The translations under genes were made by a program, and so were the position numbers. Source: Takakia lepidozioides (lineage: Eukaryota > Streptophyta > Takakiopsida > Takakiales > Takakiaceae). From it: a stretch of 64,000 nucleotides of DNA. The notes below the pieces were generated by a model. The model was not told where the DNA came from. It saw nothing but the letters and a program-made list of their open reading frames with translations, and made no database searches. Below are positions 10,291-20,200 of this stretch, in pieces. Where the stretch lies: contig CM060732.1 of assembly GCA_030704615.1 (NCBI GenBank), positions 16,804,001-16,868,000 on the forward strand. Reading direction: 5' to 3'. Numbering within the stretch: the first letter of the stretch is position 1; every line of letters begins with the position of its first letter.

Positions 10291-10453
10291 TATGTACACT
10301 CATTCTTGCGGACATAGGTCTCCCGGGGCTTCCTCATCCGCGATTGTAGGCCCATGCACCCTATTATATGAGCATCTTTCCGCTCACGGATTGGCATCTT
10401 CCCGCTCACGCATCTTTCTGCTCACGTGAGCCGCTCACGGACTAGCACCCCCC

Positions 10454-10462
10454 AATAATATC
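10454..10462. repeat. right 9-bp target-site duplication
   Basis: AATAATATC, paired with 8780-8788. The integrase frame continues directly after it. Confidence 0.65.
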
Positions 10463-10927
10463 TATCGCATTCATGGACTCCCGAAGGACATCATATCTGA
10501 TCGAGGATCACAGTTCATATCAAAATTCTGAATGGGATTATTTCACATATTGAATACTAAGATCAACATCTCTATAACTAATCATCCACAGACTGATGGT
10601 CAAACCGAACGCGTAAACCAGATTTTGGAGCAGTATCTTCATTGTACGATAAATTATCACCAAGATAATTGGACGGATCTTCTGTCATTAGCTGAGTTTG
10701 CCTACAACAACACTATACATTCTTCGACCAAGCAAACTCCATTTTTCTCCAATTATGATCATCATCCTCGAGCAAACCATTTCCATATGAAGACTGTTGG
10801 AAGCCCTGCTGCAGAAAACCTTATTACTCATCTTGCTACGATTCACAAAGAGCTTATATTTCACCTCGCAGAAACTCAAAAACAATATAAGCAGTATGCA
10901 GATCAACATCGACAACTCCAACCCTAA
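10463..10927 (+). pseudogene. family C integrase, 3' part
   Basis: After the insertion the frame resumes with G-L-P-K-D-I, then S-D-R-G-S-Q-F (second catalytic Asp) and D-G-Q-T-E-R-V-N (catalytic Glu). It ends in Y-A-D-Q-H-R and a stop at 10,925-10,927. One stop interrupts it near 10,528. The C-terminal part and the 3' LTR are missing. Confidence 0.75.
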
Positions 10928-11594
10928 TTCCATCTTGTATCGTGCTGTGGGAATGCCCATTCCGTTCACAAATCAGTCGCTGCCCACACCATCCACAAAG
11001 GAGTTGGGAAACCGACAAGCGGCCACTGCCACCAGAGAGGTATGCAACGATAATCATTCCCGATCTGGACCGTCAAGACCCTCCATAGCTTCTCGTGTGG
11101 AGGTATTCGACATTTCCGACGAGGAAGATGAGTGCATGGAGGTCCCCATGTCCTCCACACGGTCGTTCAAATCCGACATGGATGTCTCTGCAGGTGCTAC
11201 GCATGTACCCCCGAGCATAACTCTAACCCGCTCCATTGTGCAGCTCCTACGGCAACATCACCTCGATGGTTCTCGCTCCGAGCTGGCTGCTCTTGACTAT
11301 GTCAAATTTCCAGTTAGGAAGGTAACGTATTTGCCTCTCAAAGTCGATGGGAATGTGATCTTCGAGTTTCCACTTGTTACTTCGTCAAACAAAGCCTCAA
11401 GGATGTTAACAGACATGGATCGAAAGCATGACGGACACCCCTGGTGTATGACGAAGACCAGTAGCATGAAAATTGCTAATGGTGTTCGTGTACGATACGT
11501 CCTCTGTGCGGGGAAGCTGAGGTGCCTCAATCCCGCCTACTTCCACTTTCTCTCCAAATGAGGGCGGAGAAACGAGACGGATTGGACTGGCACA

Positions 11595-11933
11595 ACCCAT
11601 CATCCATTCATTGTCTCTAGCCAGGCTCCAGCGGGTACTTTCAAGTGCGCATATTGCAAAGAACCACCGACATGCATGTCCATGTGCAGAGCCAAGCAAT
11701 ATTATGTCATCGATTTGCTCCCAGACTTGACTAGAGCTTGCATACACGTTGGAGTCCACTGCCACCCCTTGGCGAGAGACAACATGCGGGAGGCTGTGCA
11801 GGAAGCACACAACATCATAAAAGAGGAGGTGAAATTGAGCCCCGGAGCTAGACCAAAGCAGATTCACCTCAAGAAAGCCCACAATATTGCTCTTGGCAAA
11901 ATTATGTCTGAAGATGGAAAGGACCGAGTGCCC
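11595..11933 (+). repeat. first copy of a 340-bp direct duplication
   Basis: ACCCATCATCCATTCATT through GAGTGCCCTTG is nearly identical to 12381-12719, at an offset of about 786 bp. Both copies are in the same reading frame over most of their length. Confidence 0.8.
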
Positions 11934-12380
11934 TTGAACGAAGATGAGATGCTTGACCTGTTGGAGTCCGTCTCTCACGTTTGTAGTCCGAATGTGCGGA
12001 ATCACATCGTATCTTGCAAGCAGGAGTTCGGCCAGGGGTCGGACATGCACTCAATCCTGGAGGTGAAACGAAGGACTGGATATGACTATATCCAAGGTAG
12101 CAGGTTTCCAGGGCAAGGCAGCGAATCCGATCGTTGTTACATTTTTAAAATGTCAACGTGTGGGCCTGAGAGTGGAGTCGACTTGGTCACTCGAATGACA
12201 ACTGGAAACTTGTCGAATGCTTGGGTGATGTTTGACCACATCAAGCGAATTACAAACCATCAGTGGGTGACCATGGGTGCACATGTTTACGACTATCACT
12301 CCAGGAGGCTCATGACGATTGTAATCTGCGAGATGAAAAGGGAGGACACACAGTCGGAGATGCATCTGTGGGAGGGCATA

Positions 12381-12719
12381 ACCCATCATCCATTCATTAT
12401 GTCCAGCCAGGCTCCAGCGGGTACTTTCAAGTGCGCACATTGCAAAGATCCACCGACATGCATATCCATGTGCAAAGCCAAGCAATATTATGCCATCCAT
12501 TTGCTCCCAGACTTGACTAGAGCTTGCATACACGTTGGGGTCCACTGCCACCCCTTGGCGAGAGACAATATGCGGGAGGCTGTGGAGGAAGCACAAGACA
12601 TCATAAAAGAGGAGGCGAAATTGAGCCGCGGAGCCAGACCAAAGCAGATTCCAGGCAGCCCACAAGATTGCTCTTGACAAAAATTATGTTTGAAGATGTA
12701 AATGACCGAGTGCCCTTGT
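12381..12719 (+). repeat. second copy of the 340-bp direct duplication
   Basis: It matches 11595-11933 with small indels near its end. It breaks off into CTAGTGG minisatellite at 12720. Confidence 0.8.
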
Positions 12720-12727
12720 GGCTGCAT

Positions 12728-12870
12728 TAGTGGTGGACTAGTGGCAGCCTAGTAGTTGCACTAGTGGCAGGACTAGTGGTGGACTAGTGGTTGCACTAGT
12801 GGTGGACTAGTGGCTGCACTAGTGGTGACTAGTGGTTGCCTAGTGGTGCACTAGTGGTGAACTAATGATA
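12728..12870. repeat. CTAGTGG minisatellite, array 1
   Basis: Units such as GGTGGACTAGTGGTTGCA and GGCAGCCTAGTGG repeat with variable length. It is followed by a unique block T-T-T-G-G-T-G-T-G-C-A-C-A-T-G-T-G through 12943 that recurs after array 2. Confidence 0.8.
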
Positions 12871-12943
12871 GACATTGTTTGGTGTGCACATGTGTTGTGT
12901 GGTTTTGGACAGCGATGTAGTTGTGTAGCGATATGTATGTGCC

Positions 12944-13267
12944 TGACAGCTGTCAAGTTATTTTACCACTAATGTGAAACTAGCTAGAAAATAACTAGTT
13001 TTGATATATTGACATTTGGGATTGACCCAAGTGTCAATCCAGGGGCCAATGTATGTTTAGGCCCTGGAGTGGTTATCTTCACGACAGATCGCGGTGGGCT
13101 CATCTTTCTGGAGTTGAGCCTCACCGTGTCTAGATATGGCGCCGTATTGTGGATTCCCCATGGCGTGGGGTGCACTTGGCTCGACTAGTATTTGAGTGAT
13201 GATTTTATATATGCATCAGTTTGTGGGAGCTCGTGGAGAGCTTGTATTGTATCCTTCTTATTTATCA
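12944..13267 (+). mobile_element. solo-LTR-like segment between the two minisatellite arrays
   Basis: The 324-bp segment starts TGACAGCTGTCA and ends TTATTTATCA, giving TG...CA termini. It has a TTTATATATG box at about 13,203 and a T-rich end. It separates two copies of the CTAGTGG array plus its trailing block. I see no convincing target duplication, so this is only a candidate. Confidence 0.35.
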
Positions 13268-13271
13268 TTGT

Positions 13272-13440
13272 GATGGACTAGTGACAGCCTAGTGGTTGCA
13301 CTAGTGGCAGGACTAGTGGTGGACTAGTGGCAGCCTAGTGGTGGACTAGTGGTTGCACTAGTGGTTAGTGGCTGCACTGGTGGTGACTAGTGGTTGCCTA
13401 GTGGCAGCCTAGTGGTGCACTAGTGATAGACTAGTATTTG
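13272..13440. repeat. CTAGTGG minisatellite, array 2
   Basis: Same unit family and same opening order as array 1. It is followed at 13,437-13,505 by the same 65-bp block that follows array 1 (GGTTTTGGACAGCGATGTAG in both). Confidence 0.8.
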
Positions 13441-13524
13441 GTGTGCACATGTGTTTGTGTGGTTTTGGACAGCGATGTAGTTGTGTAGCGATATGTATGC
13501 GCACGACATAGGGGATTGCACTTG

Positions 13525-13820
13525 GACTTAGATGACACTGGACACTTGGGCCAATGGCACAGGCTACCGTAGTTGATATATGAAGCGAGACGTTTGTTTT
13601 GTTTGTTTTGTAGCGTCGTTGAGATCTCCCAAACCGCGGGGCCCTAGCCCCAGTGCTTGGTGCCGTTGGAAGCCCTCAATGAGGAGGGGTGCACCGGCTT
13701 GGTCTTTTGGACCCGCGGTTTGGGAGATGTGGAATTTTGAGTACTTTGGGTCGCTGGAAATTTGGGAAAAATAGAAAAGTGGGCTTTCCTGAAGCAGTGA
13801 TTGGCCCTTCACGTGGGAGA
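13525..13820. repeat. dispersed repeat unit 1 with inverted-repeat core
   Basis: It contains TGACACTGGACACTTGGGCC, a TTTGTTTTG run, and a core bounded by GATCTCCCAAACCGCGGG (13,621-13,638) and its near-exact reverse complement (13,710-13,727). It is repeated at 14,158-14,445. Confidence 0.7.
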
Positions 13821-14157
13821 TTTGGAAATTCAAGTACTTAAATGGTCGCTGGAAATTTGCGAAAAAATAGCAAAGTGGATATATCAATATAAGAAGCCTT
13901 GACAAGGGAGATTGCAAAAATAGCAAAGTGGGCTTTATTGGAACAATGACGTGGAGATCTCCCAAACACAGGCTGCCCTAGAGGTTGCACTTGGGCCTTG
14001 ACATAGGAGACGCACTGGGATACATAAGAAATTGCACTTGGTCTTAGATTTCAATTCTTCACGCATGGGCCAAAGGCATAGGCTACCCTAGAGGTTGCGC
14101 TTAGGCCTCGACATATGAGATGCACTAGGATACATAGAAGATCTTACACTTGGGCTT

Positions 14158-14445
14158 AGTTGACACTGGACACTTGGGCCAACGACACAAGCTACCGTAG
14201 TTGATATATAAAGCAAGACGTTTGTTTTGTTTGTTTTGTTTTGTCATCCCAAACCGCGGGGCCCCAGCCTTGGTGCTTGGTACTGTTGGAAAGCCCTCGA
14301 CGAGGAGGGGTGCACGGGCTTGGTCTCATAATTTTTGGACCTGCAGTGTGGGAGATGTGGACTTTCAAGTACTTTTGATCGCTGGAAATTCACGAAAATA
14401 GCAAAGTGGGCATTCCTATGACAATGGTTGGAGCCTCAACAAGAG
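14158..14445. repeat. dispersed repeat unit 2
   Basis: Second copy of the unit at 13,525 with decay: the right arm of its inverted core reads CCTGCAGTGTGGGAGATG. Shorter pieces of the same repeat (CACTTGGGC..., GACATAGGAGA...) recur through 13,970-15,130. Confidence 0.7.
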
Positions 14446-14676
14446 ATTTATCAATAATGATTAGATATGTTATTACTCAATAAATTCATGAAATAAAATA
14501 AATTGGGCCTTGACATGGGAGATGTACTTGGATACATAGGAGATTGCACTTGGGCTTAGCTGACATTGGACACTTGCAGGGCCTGTACATGGTAGATGCA
14601 CTTGGATACATGAATAGATAATTGGGCTTAGATGGGCCTCGACATAGAAGACTCGCATGGATAAAAATATATATAG

Positions 14677-14832
14677 ACGCCTCCCGAAGGGAACGTAAAT
14701 TGTGGTGTCTCTTCACCACAAGGGCTACGCCTTCCAGCTGAAAGGTGGACACCTTTATGACACACCAAACCGTGGTTTGAACCCACAACCACATCCAACG
14801 TGGTATGTGCCGATTACCACTCGGCTACATGA
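14677..14832 (-). mobile_element. tRNA-derived SINE, copy 1
   Basis: The reverse complement begins TGTAGCCGAGTGGTAATCGG, an RNA polymerase III A-box, followed about 35 nt later by GGGTTCAAACC, a B-box. The body ends in CCTTCGGGAGGCGTC and an A/T-rich tail. The same body and order occur at 22,825-22,980. Spacing and boxes fit a tRNA-derived head. The body is not folded as a tRNA, so it is not a functional tRNA gene. Confidence 0.65.
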
Positions 14833-15149
14833 TGTGACTCACATGGATACATAGGAAACTGCACTTGGTCTTTGATTTCAAATCTTCACACATGGGCCAA
14901 ATTTACATGCTATCCTAGATGTCGCATTTGGGCCTCGACATAGGAGAAGCACTAGGATACATAGAAGATCTTACACTTGGGCTTAGATGACACTAGGCAC
15001 TTGGACCAACGGCACACGACACAGGCTACACTAGAGATGGCATTTGGGCCTCGACATAGGAGACGCACTTGGATACATAAGGGATTGCGCTTGGACTTAG
15101 ACACTGGACACTTGGGCCAACAGCACAGGCTACCCGGAACCAGTGGCTT

Positions 15150-16806
15150 TATTCAGCAACTAACCGATTTAAATAATATTTATTTAAAATAAAAAAAATA
15201 AAAAAATAAAAACCGATTACCGGAACCGCCCCCATGTTTAAAAGTTGGATCCAGAATCGGCTCAATAAAAAGAAAAACCGGAACAGGATCCGGAACCATC
15301 TCTTGAAATAATTGTGGAAAGGTTCATTCACAAATGCAAGAACCGCCCACCACTAATGGTGGTTTTTAAACCTACGAATGCAACGTGTCCAAAAACTTGG
15401 ACACGCAACTCTTGTAAACAGGTGTCCCTGACTCTTAGGTAGTCTACTGAACTTTACATGATAGCTCCGTGACGTGTAATTGTTGCAGGCCTCCGTAGTG
15501 CCACCATGTCTCTCACTTCAAGCCACGAGTAGAACAGCTTGCATTACCTCTGGAGATTAGCGATCGCCTGACACGTACGTAGTTAGATGGTCCTTAGCCA
15601 CTGTAGCGCTTCTTCCTTCTACTCGACCCTCAACAACGCGTCATCGCGAAGGGAGCGGTCCGGACTACGATCAACCCATTCAGATTGAGAGCTCCTGACA
15701 AGCTCAGGCTTTAAGTTTCGTGTAGAAGAGGGTTTTGAGGTAAAGAGGTCTATTTCCTTTTGTTCGTGATGCAGGATTGTTTCCATCACAACAAAGCTTG
15801 TGCATCTGGTTGATGATGCTGCAAATTACCGAGTATGATTGATCCAATACAAGCGTTACTGGCGGTCTGCCCTTTACACAGCTCGCACAGGGCAGATGCA
15901 TACAAAGATTGAACACCCTCGAGAGGGTGTCCAGCATCACAGTAGCCCTGCAGTTAGAGCGTCTGCCGGGCATCGGTGGAGCATGATAACTGGCGCTCAT
16001 CGCTCTTAAGACATGTGATGAGCCTGTGCCTGGCACATGTAAATCTTGAAGCGCCCTGAAGAGGTTGAGATCTGGTGTTGGCTCTAGCTGATCAATTACC
16101 ATAGGACATTACATTCGGAGGAACGAAGGTTGCCGACGATGGTTTGATATGTCGTTTTGAAGTACTGTAATTGGAGTCCTCAATTATTGTTGAACATGAA
16201 GCGGATACAAGGTTGGTTTGAATGTCCATCTTTCTCCTCTTTGCAGGAAGCTGATTTGGGCAGAAGGAACTTGTAATCAGATTTGCTAGAGGACAGATCA
16301 ACAGGTTCCAATTTGGTGGGTAAGGAAGGTTATAGCGCTTCTACCACGTAGGGTGTGCGCAAAGTTAGCGAAGCACAAGCCACGAGAAGCAGTAGTCGTA
16401 TGTATCGTAATTGGACTTGTATATGGTCATAATAAGCGATCTGATATGGTAATCACCCACGCAGGTGGCGACGTTTTAGCCGTAGATATAGCTGAGCATA
16501 TTTCACTCTGAACGTTAGAATGCATCTGTGCACCATGTTTGACATGATATCTACCTGAATCGAGATGCTTGCGTGTAGGTTTACTAACGTGATACAGAAT
16601 ATTTCACCAAAATGAGGGATTTTGAGGGTGGTCACCCACTATTCCATTTGTCAGCATTCAATGTCATTCAGGTTTTGGTTGCCTGGGAGTAAGTTATAAA
16701 TCTGCCAGCATAAGGGGTTTCAGTGGGCCTCTTAACGAGTTTGCATTGAATGTCTGAGTCATGATCTTGCAAGGAGTGCAATTTCGAAGATTCGCATCCA
16801 AAAGAC
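15150..16806. other. no gene recognised; presumed upstream region of the SFH gene
   Basis: 15,150-15,330 is A/T-rich with imperfect CCGGAACC repeats. The rest has only short frames without recognisable motifs. An unseen 5' exon and the promoter of the SFH gene may lie here. Confidence 0.4.
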
Positions 16807-17207
16807 ATGATATGTTGTTTGATTTTGGGGGTTCCAGTGGTAGTAGGGGACGCTGGCGTTTTTCCACTCTTGGGGCTCAGCTTGGGTGGTTTGGTGTTGT
16901 CAGGATCAGAAGATGAATCACCATCTATCCATCAGGACAGCAGGAGATGTAGAAGTGAGGGAGAGGAGGAGCGCCGGCCGGGTAAGACAAAGATGGGCGC
17001 ATTTCGAGCCATTCTTGCATCCACTAAGTTCCGGGCCACTCTCAAGAGGCGGCACAGCAGCAGTGGCAGAGGTGCCAGGATTCTTTCATTATCCATCGAG
17101 GATGTGCGCAATATTGAGGATCAGCGGGCTGTGGATAATCTCCGCAGTGAACTCCTGGCTGCTGACCTCCTGCCTAAGCAACATGATGATTACCACACCC
17201 TTCTTCG
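16807..17207 (+). CDS. SFH gene exon 1 as seen (N-terminus)
   Basis: The frame carries G-S-E-D-E near 16,906, a basic stretch ([10 protein letters not shown]), and [15 protein letters not shown], then [13 protein letters not shown]. The donor GT at 17208 splits the Arg codon, which exon 2 completes. The first hydrophobic residues after ATG 16807 are unlike known SFH N-termini. The true start may be an upstream exon joined at the AG before G-A-T-C-A-G-A-A-G (about 16,903). Confidence 0.75.
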
Positions 17208-20200
17208 GTCAGGCTACTCACAACTCTATTCCTCTACTTTTAAGAAGCTCTTTGTATAGGTGTCATACATCTTCTCTTCTGTACATCTTTACATGTAGCA
17301 AAAATGTGAGAGATGGCTACTGGTCATCGGCTATGAAATGTGCTTTATTGGCCATTGATAAACATATAGTGGGGATGACTGTGCCATAGTCTTTGAAGTT
17401 GAGTATCCAAAGGTATTACATCTTTGTGACTACATGGAAACCAACATACAGCAGCAGTAAATCTTGTTTGAAATTTGTAGGGGAAGCGCTCTGTTTTGAA
17501 CTTCGGGACATTCTCGCACTATCCTTAGCAGTTCATGCTACTCCTGGTAAGTGAAGGAATGAAGTATGCTGGAGCTTACCTTCGTTGTTCATGTAGATCC
17601 TGCTATGAGGAGGCAGGGGAAGTGCCATTTTAGGCCAATTGCAGATGTCTGAGTAGGTTAAATACAAACAAGTGAAGACCGGTGCCACATTCAACAGGCA
17701 GTGAGGGATATTCTCACCCCCATTGCATAGTGTCGGATGCATACCTTAGAGAAATAAATGGCACGGTACTTGTGCAGAGGGCAGCAAGGGAATTCAACCC
17801 TGATTCTGGCAAAGTAAGAGCAAAGAGAGTACATATGATTGTACACTTATGGAGTTTATACAGATCACCGTTGGAGCTACGTCGTTCCCTCTGTTGTAAC
17901 CTTGGGTAGATAAATATTAGTGATAGGCTTTATTCTCATGAGCTGATCTGTCCTTCTGGTACAAAAGCTTCTATAAATGTCTTCTCAGTCTTGAGAGTCT
18001 AATCATGTTCAATCCTACTCAGTAAGTTTCTGGGTTATGGTGTGACTCCCTTCCTGGTGAGTTGTCTGTATGCTTGAGTGTTGACCAGTGTTTGGTGAAG
18101 GTAGGGGCTGATGGTAACACATTACAATGACAGCAGGAGCAAAATGTTCCAGTACCTCACAGATGCTTTTGACAGGCCCCTTGGGTGTAGTTTCCTGTTT
18201 GAGGAAATCTTATAAGAACCTTACGAATGGAGAACAGATTTTTGTGGAAGGATTTTTAACCTGGATTTTTAACTTCCAAGAGCATACAGCTCTACACTCA
18301 GCCCATTGAGGGATCAATGGATAGATGTGTCTTTACAGAGTGTAGAACCCATGTCCCCCTGGTTTTGAACAGGCAGAGTACAGACACCTAACTGCTGGGC
18401 TACCTGATCAAGTGCATATGTATAGACCGGCTTACCCCACAGCTGGCTTTCCATTTGCCCCATTTTGCAGGTAGTCATGATTCTGAAAAGCTGGCCAAGC
18501 TGTTGTTTTAGGTTTGTTCTGTAGATTGCTCTTAGAAGTAAGTCATTATCATGTAACCCCGGGTATTCTGATCCATGCATCTGATTTACAGGTATTCACT
18601 GAGTTTGTGGTTTATTTATTGCAGGTTTTTGAAGGCAAGGAAGTATGATGTTGAAAAGACAAAACAAATGTGGGCAAATATGTTACAGTGGCGCAAAGAG
18701 TATGGGACAGATGCAATTGAGCAGGTGGGTCTATTTAATTTTGTGTCGTATGAACTGCTGACAGGGACTTCCAGGGGTGCCTTTTCATTGCTGTCTGACA
18801 ATCATGTGACCACCTCTTGGGTTAATGTACGTTTCAGGAGTTTGATTTCAAAGAAGTGGAATTGGTGAAAAGGCATTATCCTCAAGGACATCATGGGGTA
18901 GACAAAGAAGGCAGGCCTGTGTATATGGAATGGATTGGCAAAGTGAACCCAGTGCGATTAATGGAGGTCACCACTTTGGAAAGATATTTGAGGTACCATG
19001 TGCTTGAGTTTGAGAAGGTTCTCCGCGTGAAGTTCCCAGCGTGTTCCATTGCTGCCAAGCGTCACATTGACTCCACCACCAGCATTCTGGACGTGGCTGG
19101 AGTGGTATGTTTTTGTTGCTGTTCCCCTTATTTGAGCTGAACACCAGTGCTTGTTGAAATGTTATTGACTGTTGCCATATTGTCGTTGGTGTGAGCATGC
19201 AGGGCATGAAGAATTTTAGCAAGGTAGCACGGGATCTTATAATTGGAATTCAGAAGATTGATAACGATAATTATCCTGAGGTACTTGTGCATTCCTTTGC
19301 ATAAATTAATTAGTAGCATAATGGAAAAACAGGTCAGCAGAGTGCAAGCTAGCCTTGGACTGATGAGGGGTTGTGGATGGTTGGGAATGGCAGACATTGC
19401 ACCGTATGTTCATCATCAATGCTGGGCCAGGCTTCAAAATGCTGTGGAGTACCGTGAAAAGCTTTCTAGATCCTAAAACTGCATCTAAGATTAGCGTGCG
19501 TTACTTTTCACCACATCCTTTCTGTGTGCTGATTATACCAATGCTATGAGGCATCTGCTGCGAGGATTTAGATTGTCTTTAGCACAAATTGGAGATGTCT
19601 GTAGGTATGAGCCTTTCAGATGTGGAATGAAATATGTGATGCTAGTTTGGATGATCTCTTGAACTTCCATTTGCATTCGGGGTATTGTTCCTGAAGTACC
19701 TTGAGGGTGAATTCCCAGCAGTATACTGCGCCTTTTGGAGTTGGTTGTTGGGTTTTCATCTGCCAGATCATAGCACTCGTAACTTGCACAGAGCTGATGA
19801 TAGGGTAAAGAGCCCTATCACCAACCACCCTCCTATGACTTGTTCTCTACAGCAGCAGTATGAGCTGTTGGATCTAGTATGGACTTGTTCAGAGCCGTCC
19901 ACTGTGTGTTGGAATATTTGAAGATTACATGGCACTTGGTTATTATATAATTATGACCAAGTATACATTCAATTATACTTTTTAGCATGGGAAGATCCTC
20001 GCCATCCAGTGGCCATCCAATGTGAAGCATCTACTTTGATGATGTGGAGGTCTCCGTGTGGTAATAGGCACTATTCTGCACAGTCCTCCTCCTTTTTGGT
20101 GTATACCACCTCCCATGTAGTCAGACCACCTACTTTTGATTAAGACAGACTTACAAAGTCTATCTCAAGGGGTACTAGATTGACGCCTCATAATCTAGTC

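Larger units (their letters stand above)
8789..10453. mobile_element. non-autonomous TIR element (MULE-like) inserted in integrase
   Basis: The insert is flanked by 9-bp duplications AATAATGTC (8780-8788) and AATAATATC (10454-10462), one mismatch apart. The ends are imperfect inverted repeats sharing GCTAG and GTGAGCG. Both flanks carry subterminal runs of GTGAGC (inverted as GCTCAC), and then GGATGAATG on the left against CATTCATCC on the right. There is no transposase frame. A 9-bp duplication with long degenerate inverted ends fits the MULE class. Confidence 0.7.
5366..10927 (+). mobile_element. family C Ty3/gypsy element, LTR-less and split
   Basis: gag, protease, RT, RNase H and integrase follow in Ty3/gypsy order on the plus strand. 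Neither LTR is present: the 5' end abuts the family B relic and the 3' end stops after the integrase, before any C-terminal domain. The integrase is interrupted by a TIR element at 8789-10453. Many nonsense codons are present. The gag and RNase H motif wording resembles elements I know from Mucoromycota-type fungi more than the plant chromoviruses in this window. That resemblance is from memory. Confidence 0.75.
10953..12719 (+). pseudogene. N-terminal part of the MULE-like/SWIM family, internally duplicated
   Basis: One frame runs from ATG 10953 to 12,677 with a single TGA at 11,559-11,561. It holds an acidic segment (D-I-S-D-E-E-D-E-C), then D-Y-V-K-F-P-V-R-K-V, a possible Cys/His finger region (H-D-G-H-P-W-C-M, L-C-A-G-K-L-R-C, F-K-C-A-Y-C). 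A likely first transposase block follows: V-M-F-D-H-I-K-R-I-T-N-H-Q-W, then M-T-I-V-I-C-E-M-K-R-E-D-T. After that the sequence jumps back into a second copy of T-H-H-P-F-I...K-Q-I. The finger resembles WRKY/GCM/FLYWCH-type domains seen on MULE transposases only loosely. The start at 10,953 is a guess because the frame is open further upstream. Confidence 0.5.

Noticed and set aside
14677-14832. Functional tRNA gene
   Set aside because: A and B boxes are present but no complete cloverleaf could be drawn. A second copy with the same non-tRNA body shows that it is a SINE.
15704-16102. Minus-strand frame upstream of the SFH gene as a gene
   Set aside because: No motif, no splice support and unusual composition. 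Likely chance.
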